Assembly: GCA_003184365.1 (NCBI GenBank)
Contig: NKYR01000008.1
Coordinates: 186,001-250,000, forward strand
Length of the DNA stretch: 64,000 nt
Direction of reading: 5' to 3'
From: Evernia prunastri
Lineage: Eukaryota > Ascomycota > Lecanoromycetes > Lecanorales > Parmeliaceae
How positions within the stretch are numbered: the first letter of the stretch is position 1; the number at the start of each line of letters is the position of its first letter. The notes under the pieces were generated by a model. It worked only from the letters and a program-made list of their open reading frames with translations. It did no database searches and was not told where the DNA came from. Shown here piece by piece: positions 32,265-41,832 of this stretch. The position numbers were made by a program, and so were the translations under genes.

Positions 32265-32745
32265 TATTCGCTCCAGTAGGACTGGGGGTTAGTCGGACGC
32301 ATGGCATGGTGTTTTGCATGGTGTTTTTCATGGTTATTTCGCATAACATGAGATTTTCGCGCTGCATGGTTATTTTGCATAGTAGGCCTGCAATACCGCA
32401 TAGTGGGCGTCTTTTTGTGTCAGGCACGCATTGGTCAGGAGATTCATGGCTTGGTGGGAGCTCTGTTTATATGGGCTGCCCACCAGTGTTGGGCTCCTCA
32501 TTCAATTTCATCTCTTTCAGAGCCATAGCATGCTTTCCCCGCCAGCCCGCACCTGTAAATAGCTTCAATTTCACTCCAGGCATAGCCGAACAAGCATTGG
32601 GAATTTTCTTAGCACTTGGGGGTCTACATATACCTCTTCAGGTAGCTAGCCCCGGTGTTGGGACCCCGCAACACATGTGCACTGTTTTGGTCTCTACATG
32701 ATGACAGGCGAAGACTAATGATTGGTAGAAGGAAGATAGCGAGGG
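32265..32745 (+). repeat. Dispersed element, copy 2, without satellite
   Basis: Starts with CGCTCCAGTAGGACTGGGGG near 32269 and, after about 320 bases, ends with CTCTTCAGGTAGCTAGCCCC and CGGTGTTGGGACCCCGCAAC. The two ends match the complement of 7620-7570 and 5255-5100. Copy 2 lacks 13 bases present in copy 1 just after the CAACACAT word, and a GCAGGCC-containing segment near the start appears inverted relative to copy 1. It lies directly beside the hAT-like MITE. Confidence 0.6.
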
Positions 32746-33317
32746 TCGTCATAAAAACGGAAAAGAGCCAGTAGATAGAAGGTCAATGGTCTGATCAGGG
32801 AGTGGACGATAGTGGAAACAGCAAGTCTGATCGAGAGGGGAAAGGGGTAACGTATCACGACAGTGGGCTACGACTCAAAGATCAATGTACAGTGATTTGA
32901 CACTGGGACTACAGATGAGCAAATAAGTCGTGGCAGCGATCTAACGACTTTGGTATTGCAGATGGACGTTATGAAAACATTCACACCAGCCATGAATCTT
33001 GAACTGTGTAGTGGGATGGACATGATTGACTGTTTCAAGGATCTATGTAGCAGACATTCTCTCTCCTTACCACTTGACTGGAGTAACACTGGCCCACGGA
33101 TCTACACTGTACTGCCGAACAGCTTCGATCTGGGTAACTTCAGATGCTGCAATCGTCCAGCATTATCTTTCATCACTTTCTCAAAGGGAGCAGTCGAGAG
33201 CACAAGGTAAGAGCTCTGCCCGCCAGGGCGATTTTGCAGGTCGCTAACGGAATTCTGTCCCGAAATGCTTCTCCGACAAAACACATCTCACTCACCCCGT
33301 TCATAAAATATGGAGTC
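32746..33317. other. Intergenic region
   Basis: 3' flank of the Gag-like gene; no reverse transcriptase or other gene is present. Confidence 0.5.
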
Positions 33318-35549
33318 TCAGGGTCCACCAACGCGAGACTCAATACGTGTGGCGGGTACCAGATACCTGGAACCATCAGGCTGCTGCAAGATGATCTGTT
33401 CATCGAAGTCGGCGAAAGGAGATCGTTGCTCCTCGACCGGTGTAGGCTTGCCGATCTTTGGATACGAGTCTTTTTTCGGTGAATGTGCAGATGGCGTCGC
33501 TGGTATTGGAGTCGAGCTCATCGTTGGCGCTGGAGAAGGCTTGGTTTTTGCTTCTTCGCTTGCCGCCAGCATGTCGTCCATGTCCGTGGGATAACAGCGG
33601 TTTTCGAGCCGTAAGCGTTCCTCTTCGCCCCGTTTTACGGTGCAGAAGTAATCGCGAGCGGAGTGCCGATCGCCACACAAAGCGCATTTGAGACTTCTTG
33701 ATTCGGGGGCGAGACCGAGAGGGCACTCGTTTGCCGGGTGAGCTTCCGCACACAATTGACATCGGCTAGGGTGGGAACAGTTCTCTGCGGTGTGGCCGAA
33801 ACCTTGACAATTATCGCACTGAAACATTTTTCGCTTTGGTCCTTCCTTTACGCAGTACCGACGCTGCTCTCTCCACAAAAGGCCACGGGCGATGACCTCG
33901 TTGGCTTGAGCCGCTGTGGATAATCCCATTTTAATCGAGCCTATCTGAGCTTGTCGAAGGTTCTTTCGGCCCATGTTCCAGCGGATGAATCGAATGTCGT
34001 CCGGTCGGCTAAGAGTTTGCATAGCAGAGGCGTTGATACCCACAAGCTCCTCGATTGCCCTGCTTTTATAATTTTCGTCGGAAAGATTCATGCTCTCGAT
34101 TTCGACGTTGTGCATCACAACGCTATATGTCGCCGATCGAGCTCTCACGAAGTTCTCAAGGGTCTCAGCCCAGCTCGCGGTATCGCCCTTCCAATCTGGG
34201 GCTTGGCCTTGATTGATTCCATACATGATTTGAACGTGTCCACCCTCTAGTATCAGGGCCCCGAAGAAGATTACCACATAGACGGTAGATGGCAGACGCG
34301 GCTTTAGTGCTTCGTACACCGTAGGTAAGAGTTCCTCTGAGCTCAGTTCTTTCAAGTAGCTAATGACTGCCTGATCGAAGAGCTTAAGAACGCAAGTCGT
34401 GGTAGTGCCAGAACTCAGGGGGCCTTGCTCTAGCGGGTCCAAATGCTGCAGGTTTTCTTGAACGGACATTGATTGTGATTTGTGGTTTGGCTTAGTCGAC
34501 AGATTGGAAAGTGGTCTTTTGCTTCGTGCCGTTTTGCCTTTTGGTTCATAACCATCTGAGAATTGTACGGTCCACTCAGTCGTCTCTCTGACAAGACTCA
34601 CTGGTTCTACAGGCTTTTCAGGTGGGGATGATGGGAACTGTACCGGGGATGGATAAGTAATGCTTGTCTCTGATGGATTCGTGTTGTCTACGGCTGGTTC
34701 GACCTTTATGGAACTGTCTGGTCGACTCTGGTCTCCGACAAAGTGGTACATGTAATCCAGACCATGCTCAGAATTTTCAGTGAACCTCGACGACTCAAAG
34801 GGGCTTTGGGGTTGGTGGCAAAGACAACATTTGCTGGTCTCCTGCAGCGCCTCCTCGAAGCAAAGCGATCCAACAAATCTTGAGCAGCATGTCGTTGTAA
34901 TGAGCTCCTCTTCGCTGGCCGGCGTATTGCAGACGCAACATCTATCAGCAAACTCCTCGTTTGGCTCTTCAGAAAGCGCCGTAGAGGCTCCCGATTCCTT
35001 GGAAGGCTCCCTCGGCGACCCTCGTGGACCGCCGTCATCTGACCATGAAACTTGTTCGCTATGATGTCCCGTAGCCGTTTTTGGTAGATCGCAGGTGGAA
35101 CTTGTTTTGGAAATTGTCCGAGTCACACGTTGACGCAAAGGTGGGCCGTAGCCTTCAGCTGATACGTCTTTGGCCGTCCACTTACCATTGAGGCTTGTGT
35201 ATGACTCGTAGAGCTGGTCGAACAATGGCTTCGGAATTCCAATAGATAGGCCTTTAGACAATGCCTTGGTGATCTCCCTGTCAACAACTCCCTTCACAAA
35301 TTCTTCGTCCACACTTTTCCAGATGTCTTCGGACATATTGTCTATGCCGGAGGCAACTCCCTGCCTGATGCCGAGAGTTACCTGGCTCCTGAGTCCCTGC
35401 TTTAGGCTATCGGAGCATTGATCTTGATTCTCTTGCAGCCACTGTTTGACTTTGTCGAAGTCTTTCATGAGGGATTTGGTGTGATTGTTCGGATCTTGGG
35501 GGTGGTCATGAGCCAGCTTTGGCCCCTTGGTGGTGAATGTTAACTTCAT
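33318..35549 (-). CDS. RING-like / LINE-type Gag (CCHC) protein, possibly domesticated
   Basis: Intact intronless frame of 743 residues from ATG 35549. Residues 1-130 are helical and charged. Residues 204-244 contain a RING- or treble-clef-like cluster, CCVC(N)..., TTTCC, C, CCLCH. Residues 470-570 resemble the RRM-like region of Tad/I-type LINE ORF1 proteins. Three zinc knuckles follow with the ORF1 spacing: C578-X2-C-X4-H-X4-C591, C597-X2-C-X3-H-X4-C609 and C622-X2-C-X3-H-X6-C636. The C-terminus is Pro/Ser-rich. LINE ORF1 proteins bind element RNA. Here no ORF2 (endonuclease or reverse transcriptase) lies on either side and the frame is unbroken, so a domesticated Gag-derived gene is as likely as an element remnant. 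Confidence 0.75.
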   Translation of the reverse strand: MKLTFTTKGPKLAHDHPQDPNNHTKSLMKDFDKVKQWLQENQDQCSDSLKQGLRSQVTLGIRQGVASGIDNMSEDIWKSVDEEFVKGVVDREITKALSKGLSIGIPKPLFDQLYESYTSLNGKWTAKDVSAEGYGPPLRQRVTRTISKTSSTCDLPKTATGHHSEQVSWSDDGGPRGSPREPSKESGASTALSEEPNEEFADRCCVCNTPASEEELITTTCCSRFVGSLCFEEALQETSKCCLCHQPQSPFESSRFTENSEHGLDYMYHFVGDQSRPDSSIKVEPAVDNTNPSETSITYPSPVQFPSSPPEKPVEPVSLVRETTEWTVQFSDGYEPKGKTARSKRPLSNLSTKPNHKSQSMSVQENLQHLDPLEQGPLSSGTTTTCVLKLFDQAVISYLKELSSEELLPTVYEALKPRLPSTVYVVIFFGALILEGGHVQIMYGINQGQAPDWKGDTASWAETLENFVRARSATYSVVMHNVEIESMNLSDENYKSRAIEELVGINASAMQTLSRPDDIRFIRWNMGRKNLRQAQIGSIKMGLSTAAQANEVIARGLLWREQRRYCVKEGPKRKMFQCDNCQGFGHTAENCSHPSRCQLCAEAHPANECPLGLAPESRSLKCALCGDRHSARDYFCTVKRGEEERLRLENRCYPTDMDDMLAASEEAKTKPSPAPTMSSTPIPATPSAHSPKKDSYPKIGKPTPVEEQRSPFADFDEQIILQQPDGSRYLVPATRIESRVGGP

Positions 35550-36086
35550 CGTAGATCAAGCCGATAGAAAGATCTTGATAAAGGTGTATTGTGGTTATGA
35601 GGCTTTCACGTCAGAAATGGAAAATAGAGTACGAGAGGTGTTGACTTGTTGGCAAGCGCGCTTCTCGCGCTAACGGTTCACTTGCGTCTCTGATAAGTAT
35701 CGAAGTATTGATTGGCCCACGAAATTGAATTAGTGGAAGATGCTCTAGGGTCTAATTTCGGGGTTTGATTTCCGAGCCTCGCACCAAGGCTCTGAGCAAG
35801 CAACGCTGTGACTAGCACAACTGAGATTCAACTCCGCTTCATCAATAAGGGACCGAACTTTATAAACTTCATATTGTTGGAATGTGCAAACCGAGCTCTA
35901 CAATTTTCTCAAGCTTGAAGATCTTATCCGTGAATGGAGTTAAGAAATTGAGGTAGCATGGGTAATAGTCTCTGGTCGTTCATGGTGTCCTTTAATGCTA
36001 TGCAGTCTGTTGGGCGTGGATTGGATCATTCTCCACCCTCCAGTCTTCTTCCCAATCCCATTTTTCCTTCGAAGTTGCTCACAAAC
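35550..36086. other. Intergenic region
   Basis: Promoter side of the Gag-like gene and 3' flank of the FAD oxidase. No gene is seen. Confidence 0.5.
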
Positions 36087-38098
36087 CTACACCGGCAACT
36101 TAAAGCCGCCCGGAACCTGCCTCTGAAGAATACCCCGCGGATCGTACTTCTTCGCCGCGGCCCTCAGACTCACCACATTCTCCTCTCCGTAGCTCGCTAT
36201 GGGATCCTGGGCCTGGTTCGCATAATTCAGGTATACGAACTCGTGCAGCAAGCCCATGTCCCTGGCCGCTTCGTTCACTTTCTGCATGACCGTTTGCGCC
36301 GTCTGCTGCACGAACGCGTTGGCGGAGGTGGAGGCCCAGAAGGCGCTGAGGAGGAGTACTGCGAGCATTGCGTCTTTTCAGCTGCTCGGTTTCAGGTGTG
36401 GGAATGTTGGGTTTTTGCAGGAGTGGTGTGGGATGGCTACTTACTGACGCCGTTACCGTCGGCAGGCGTTGTGCCGAGCGAGTTGCCGCCTTTTGACGGG
36501 CCGAATTTCGTGACTTGCGTTGGCAAGGGTTCGAAGGCGAGACTCCATAGTACACCGTTTGGGACTTGGGCGTGGGTTGCGTAGAATGTCTCGTTGCAGA
36601 TGGCGAGGATTTTGGCAAGGAGTGTGGCTGAGACGCCATAGGTCGCTGTGTAGAAGAGCGAGTTCCTGTGGGGAAACGATAAATTTCAGCTTCAAAAGAG
36701 TCGGTGCGGAGTCTACATTCAGCTGCAATTGCTCCGACTTCTCATATCGGGGCCCGTAACCGGGCTACGATTCAGACTTTGGGGAATGCTTACAATTGAG
36801 GTAGTGCTGGTTCATTTGTTAGGGTACTGAGATTCGTAAATTTCAGAGTATTCTGGAGTTGCGGTTCAATGGCTAATAATTCCTGAAAAACAGGAGGGTC
36901 TGCCACTGGCTTCGTATACGTAGCCAGATGCGAGAGGGCCCATTGTTGACTTGTGGAATTGAAGGTAAGACCGGTAACTAGAGAGGCGTAAGGGTCGTAC
37001 TGAGGCGCTGAGGCAATGTTCGCAAAGGCTTCGAAGACTTCATCGCTACTGTTTATGGACTGTGCCAGAGAACCGCCCCATAGGCCACCTTGGGGAAATG
37101 TCTGGAAATCAAAGCGAGTGATGATGCCGAAATTGTTACTGCCACCTTTAAGCGCACGCCAGAGGTCTGATCGGGATGTGGCATTGGCATTGACGATGGC
37201 ACCAGATGCGAGAACGATCTATAGCTTTTAGCTCAACAGCATCTTTGAACAAGGCATTCGCGCATGGAACTCACTTCAAAATTTACAACGTTGTCACATG
37301 CCCATCCTTCGCGTGGTGCGAAGTAAGATATGCCACCTACAAGGGGAAATGTTAACGTCGGGTGAGTATTCGGTAGGGGAAGGGATGTCAGACCCCCAAG
37401 AGTCAATCCGCCAACCCCAACAGCAGCATTTCGACCCCCAGCTACAGCAACGCCAAGGCCATCCAAGTAAAGGTATACATCTAGCCATGATGCCCCTGCG
37501 CCGACACTAGCAACTTTTTTGTTCTCACTGATGGTTACCGAGGCGAGGCTACTCATATCGATAGTAACGCCCGATTCCTGAACGACTCAGAGTCAAAATT
37601 CCGCTTTTCAAGTAAAGTATGAGTAATAAGACAGATCTGAGCAGTAGACTACTCCTAAACTTGGCTTGCAGCTCAGGTTGGAAAGCGATGGCTTCGAAAA
37701 TACCACTTACGATGTTTGCGGCTCCAGCCTGTGGCGCATGGCCTGCTCCTTTGATGGCAAATGGGCAACCTTTATTGCCCGCAATGATTGAGACGGTTGT
37801 GGATACATCTTCTGCTGTGGATGGCACTACAATGCATGCTGGTGAGAGCTCTGCTTCTTGAAGCGACCAGTATGCTCCTTCAGTTGCCAGATACGCGGAC
37901 GAGTTGGGGAAAGAGACTTTCGAACCCAGTAATTGGGCGAGGTGACCGCACTTTTGACTCGAGTAATTAGATGGGAAGAACAAAATTTGGTTGTGGGGAT
38001 AGTATATGGAGCTGGGGAAGACAGTGGTGAAATTGGATACGAACGCAAGAAGTGATATTTTGCAAAGGAAAGCCGATCTGGCCACTGGTTTGAGACAT
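36087..38098 (-). CDS. FAD-linked oxidase, berberine-bridge-like (PCMH domain)
   Basis: Secreted or vacuolar flavo-oxidases of this family oxidise alcohols, sugars or secondary metabolites. Exons supported: about 38098-37711, 37577-37394, 37336-37275, 37218-36794, 36665-36445 and 36373-36087, all GT-AG and in phase. The FAD domain has ACIVVPSTAEDVS, KGAGHAPQAGAANI with the His that usually carries the flavin, VTIDMSSLASVTI, GAGASWLDVYLYLDGLG, LTLGGGISYFAPREGWACDN and LWRALKGGSNNFGIITRFDF. The Cys of bicovalent enzymes is missing (GRNAAVGVGG). The C-terminus has the family's YLNYANQAQDPIASYGE and KKYDPRGILQ. The 5' end is unresolved. The only nearby ATG (38098) is one base out of frame with a hydrophobic leader-like stretch, so the start is missed, split or damaged. 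Confidence 0.8.
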
Positions 38099-39945
38099 GA
38101 TATCAAGGCCGATATTTTCAGGTCAAAAGAGCGTTCAAGCGAGTTAGAAGGCGATGTAAGTGAGATGTACACAATACAAGCTCTACAAAGATTGGATGTC
38201 GGATGAAAGTGATGGAAACATTGTGACTTGAGGACAGCATAAGCAGACGGAGATGGCAGGCATCCTTGTCAGCGAATCCTTCAAATTCCTCCCTACGAGG
38301 GTTGGCCTTGAGGTGGAAGGAGATGTACGTAAAGTATAAAAGTAAGCGTAGTAGGCCATACGTAAAACTTTGATGTTCACCTGCCTGTATGGAACTAGCT
38401 GCCGTTTGTATCTCCGTTTTCTCCGCACCACAATTGTGGGGGGAGCCAAAGAGGCCGCCTATCAACGGCGTCGCAGCCAGGTCCGCATACGCACGCACCA
38501 TTTCTCAAGACCCGGGTCCAAAGCCGGACGTAAATTGTCACAGCATGGTCATATAGTTCTGGACCGCAAAATCCTGGTAATCACATAGGCCAAAGCAAAA
38601 GTCCATGGCAACAAAAAATGTACAATAAGTCTGGTAATATCAAAGACCGCTCCAACAGGTTTCTGTTGAAATGATCAGGTATAGAAGAATAATGAATGTG
38701 TAGGATGCTTGAATTATCTATCCCAGAGCTTCCCTGGAGATATCCTTATATGCCCTACTAAATAGGTGACTGGCATGACAATCTCGGCTAAATTGCCGGG
38801 AGGAGGCTGGGAACCAACAACCAAATTTCAACAGTTTCAAAAAGTATGTCCTTGGAGATACATGTCTGGCCTATGCGACCCGAGAATTTTGATAGGCATT
38901 TTGGTACGAAAGATTTCGCCTCTCCATCAGCTTACCCAGAGCACGAATCAATCCAGAAAAGAAGAAGAATACTCCATATCCAGCTGGGTATTCGATTCGC
39001 ATCCGTGGGGAACTCCTCGCACTTTAACAATTAAAGCAGTCGGACCCGCCTTCGGCTGGACGGCTGATGGTCTTGGAACACAGCCACGTCGACACGCATC
39101 AAGAAGCATACCTTGCCACTGTCCGCTGACTCCCCGTAAATCCCGAACGCACGAAGGAGACCTTTCCACACTCTGCCTTGAGTCCCAATCGTGGTGAAGA
39201 CGTTAGTCCGCAATCTCGGAACAGGGCTGGCTATTTGTATCATGAATAAAGCCTACTAAAGCGTTGAGTCAATGGTGTTTGCAGTGGTATTATCTCACTT
39301 CGCTGAGCCGAACTGTGAAACTGCTGGTAATATCGACGGTCCTTGAAAAAGAGCCCCATTGCTGACAATATTCTTGTCATGGATCGCGCAACTCAGCTGT
39401 CTACCGTAGATCGCACCGTCGTCTATAAACCCGAGAGGAAAATTCATGGCTTTCGCGACGGGAGCGGAAACGAAAGCTGCGTCTTAAAGGCTTGCAATTG
39501 GCAAAAAGCTCCATCTGCAATTGCGGTCCGTTGCTATGAAAGGTGCTTTTCTGGCTAGGAAGAATGCAACGAAATGATCAAAGAAGTTCGAATGGCTAAC
39601 ATGACTGCGCGACCGGATGTGGCAATGGTGCATCGTTCAAATTTCCAATTTAATGACGACCGGATTCGGCTGTAGGCATACTGATCGACACACAAAGAGG
39701 ACATTCCGTTTGCGGCAACCAATGAGATTGCTTCTTGTGTGTTTAACACAAAGAGAAACCTTTCTTTCTCATACATCTCTTACCATCTAGATTTATCTTT
39801 ACATAACTCGCCACAGGCCTCCGATAACAGTTCAAACTTCACGTTCATTGCTATTGGAAACACCAGAGGTCTACTCCAGTCAGCCCAAACCAAAGCAACT
39901 CCGACGCAGGATCCAGATCCTACCTCTTCGCTCACTTTCCCCACC
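38099..39945. other. Intergenic region
   Basis: 1.8 kb without a supported gene. Sequence near 38690-38830 shares a diverged 100-150 base segment with 17360-17490 (words GTAGG.TGCTTGAATTAT and AGGCTGGGAAC in the same order). Confidence 0.45.
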
Positions 39946-40503
39946 ATGACGCCCCCCAATCCCAGCAGGAGCTGCACAATCTACTACAACTGTCCCAACC
40001 GCGCCAACTCCACCTCCCCCAAAATCGAAGAAATCGCACAGATCCGCCACGTCGAATTCCACCTCCACCTACAGAAAGACACCCGCCAAGGAACCGTAAC
40101 CGGCAAGCATCCGGCCAAGACCGAATTCGAGGCATGTCCGATCTGGAACTTCCTCAGGGACTCACCGAACGGGGACCCTCACCCTACCGTCGACATCATC
40201 CTCACCTCGGACGGCGCCGGCAAAATACCGCGCGACTACAGCGCCACGTTTGAGCCTTTGCTCGACCTGATGCAGCAGTTCCAGAGCTACAGTTTCGAGC
40301 AGGTGCTCGTGAAGCTTGAGGGTGGAGGGTCGTTCGGCGACAGCGCTGCGCGTCGGGTTTTGAGAGAGGCTTTCGAGTCCGAGATGGGGAAGGCGACGGT
40401 GCTGGATGGGCGTGAGGGACGCCGGATGAGGTTCGATCCTAGTTCTTTCCAACTGGAGGAGCAACGCGATGAGAATTTCGAGTTCTATAATTACATGGAT
40501 TGA
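39946..40503 (+). CDS. Hypothetical protein
   Basis: 185 residues from an ATG in strong context (CCACCATGA). The frame runs upstream as well, but only from GTG. The product is mixed alpha/beta in look: TIYYNCPNRANSTSPKIEEI, IRHVEFHLHLQKDTRQG, HPTVDIILTSDGAGKIPRDY, then EPLLDLMQQFQSYSFEQVLV and FGDSAARRVLREAFESEMG. No signal peptide or membrane helix. Codon use is coherent and the frame is intronless. I do not recognise the family. Confidence 0.6.
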   Translation: MTPPNPSRSCTIYYNCPNRANSTSPKIEEIAQIRHVEFHLHLQKDTRQGTVTGKHPAKTEFEACPIWNFLRDSPNGDPHPTVDIILTSDGAGKIPRDYSATFEPLLDLMQQFQSYSFEQVLVKLEGGGSFGDSAARRVLREAFESEMGKATVLDGREGRRMRFDPSSFQLEEQRDENFEFYNYMD

Positions 40504-41397
40504 TTTTGGTATCCTGAGTGCATGGGAGGCGGAGGTATGTTAGTTTTTGAACCGATATCTCAATGGATATGGTTGATACTGAATCTTGGCGATCATTACC
40601 TTGTTCCTTTGAAAGGTGTAGATTCTGCAAGAGGTTGGTTGTCTCATGGTCCCCATTTAAATTCTCAAATACCTCGAATCGAAAAGATGAAGATTAATGC
40701 AAGTATCAGCCATCTACACGTATGGAATGATATTTTGGGAAAGGGCGGATCGAGGTACGCTTGAGTAGTCATAACATGCTTGAGATTGCCGATCGTCATG
40801 GGTCAAAGAAAAAACTATCTGCATCAGTAGCTCATTAGGAATGGCGTCCGAGGTGTCAGGCAACGACTTTTTTGGGCGTACTTCTCGTAGGTATCTTACC
40901 TTGGACTTTCACGAGTTTTAGGAATTCAAATGAACTACCTTGTCATCTCCAGGCGTTGCATACGTTTCTTTACAGTGCTAGCTCGTTGATGGACCCATGT
41001 TTAGACCTCGGTCTCACTCGTTAACAAGGGTAGGTGGTGAAAGTGCCGTACTCCCGTTTGCAACCAAGGAAGGATTCTGTAACGGAAAACCTTCGGCCGT
41101 CCTTCAAGTGTACCGCGGGAATTAGACTATGATGGGATGCGATTGAGAAGAGTCAAAATTCAAAAGAACTTTCGCGGATCCGAGACTGTGAAGTGTGGTG
41201 ACTGCTGACGTTAGAGGGGTATTCTCTATTCTGTCGCTTGATGTTCGTGCTTTTCCCTCTTACATACGACACATGTATCTATTTGCTAATTGACTGTCTT
41301 CTTCGTAAAAGGCATTTCTCGCCTATCCAAGTGCACTCCATTCCGCGCTAATCATACTCCATTCAGGAGTGGTGCTTAACTCATCGACATACGAACA
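40504..41397. other. Intergenic region
   Basis: No gene is visible. Confidence 0.5.
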
Positions 41398-41832
41398 ATG
41401 GATGCTAACGTTAGCGATCTGTATAATTCTCTCTTCCGAAGACTCGCTTCTACCTCGCTAACTGGAAGCAGTTCTCCCGTAATCGCCAAGCTTCAACCTA
41501 TGATACCCGGTCTTCAACAATCACCAAGATCAGCCCCTTTTTCCCCGCGTAGATCTGCCCTCCCGACTTCCCGGTCGGAAAATACCCCGTCGAGCAGGTC
41601 GTCACGAGCTGGTTCGCCGTCTGCCACAAATAGTACCACGTACACAATCCGAACGCCCGTCCGCAATGGTGACCATTACATTGCACGATCGGAATACGTT
41701 CGACACGGGCAGCAGAAAGCCGTCGTGCTCACCGCGGTCCGCGTGGAACAGCCCGGTTTCTTGGCCTCTGTAGAATGCATTTATGGCGTCGAGGCAGTCG
41801 CGGGAGTTGCCCAGTCGGCTGCCGAAGAATGA
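41398..41832 (+). CDS. Small serine-rich hypothetical protein
   Basis: 144-residue frame from ATG 41398. Residues 1-15 are a possible helix (DLYNSLFRRLAST). Residues 20-80 are Ser/Pro/Arg-rich and probably disordered. A short ordered-looking stretch follows (GDHYIARSEYVRHGQQKAVV). An AAAAG-type microsatellite lies about 40 bases after the stop. No family recognised; a real gene is plausible but not certain. Confidence 0.4.
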   Translation: MDANVSDLYNSLFRRLASTSLTGSSSPVIAKLQPMIPGLQQSPRSAPFSPRRSALPTSRSENTPSSRSSRAGSPSATNSTTYTIRTPVRNGDHYIARSEYVRHGQQKAVVLTAVRVEQPGFLASVECIYGVEAVAGVAQSAAEE

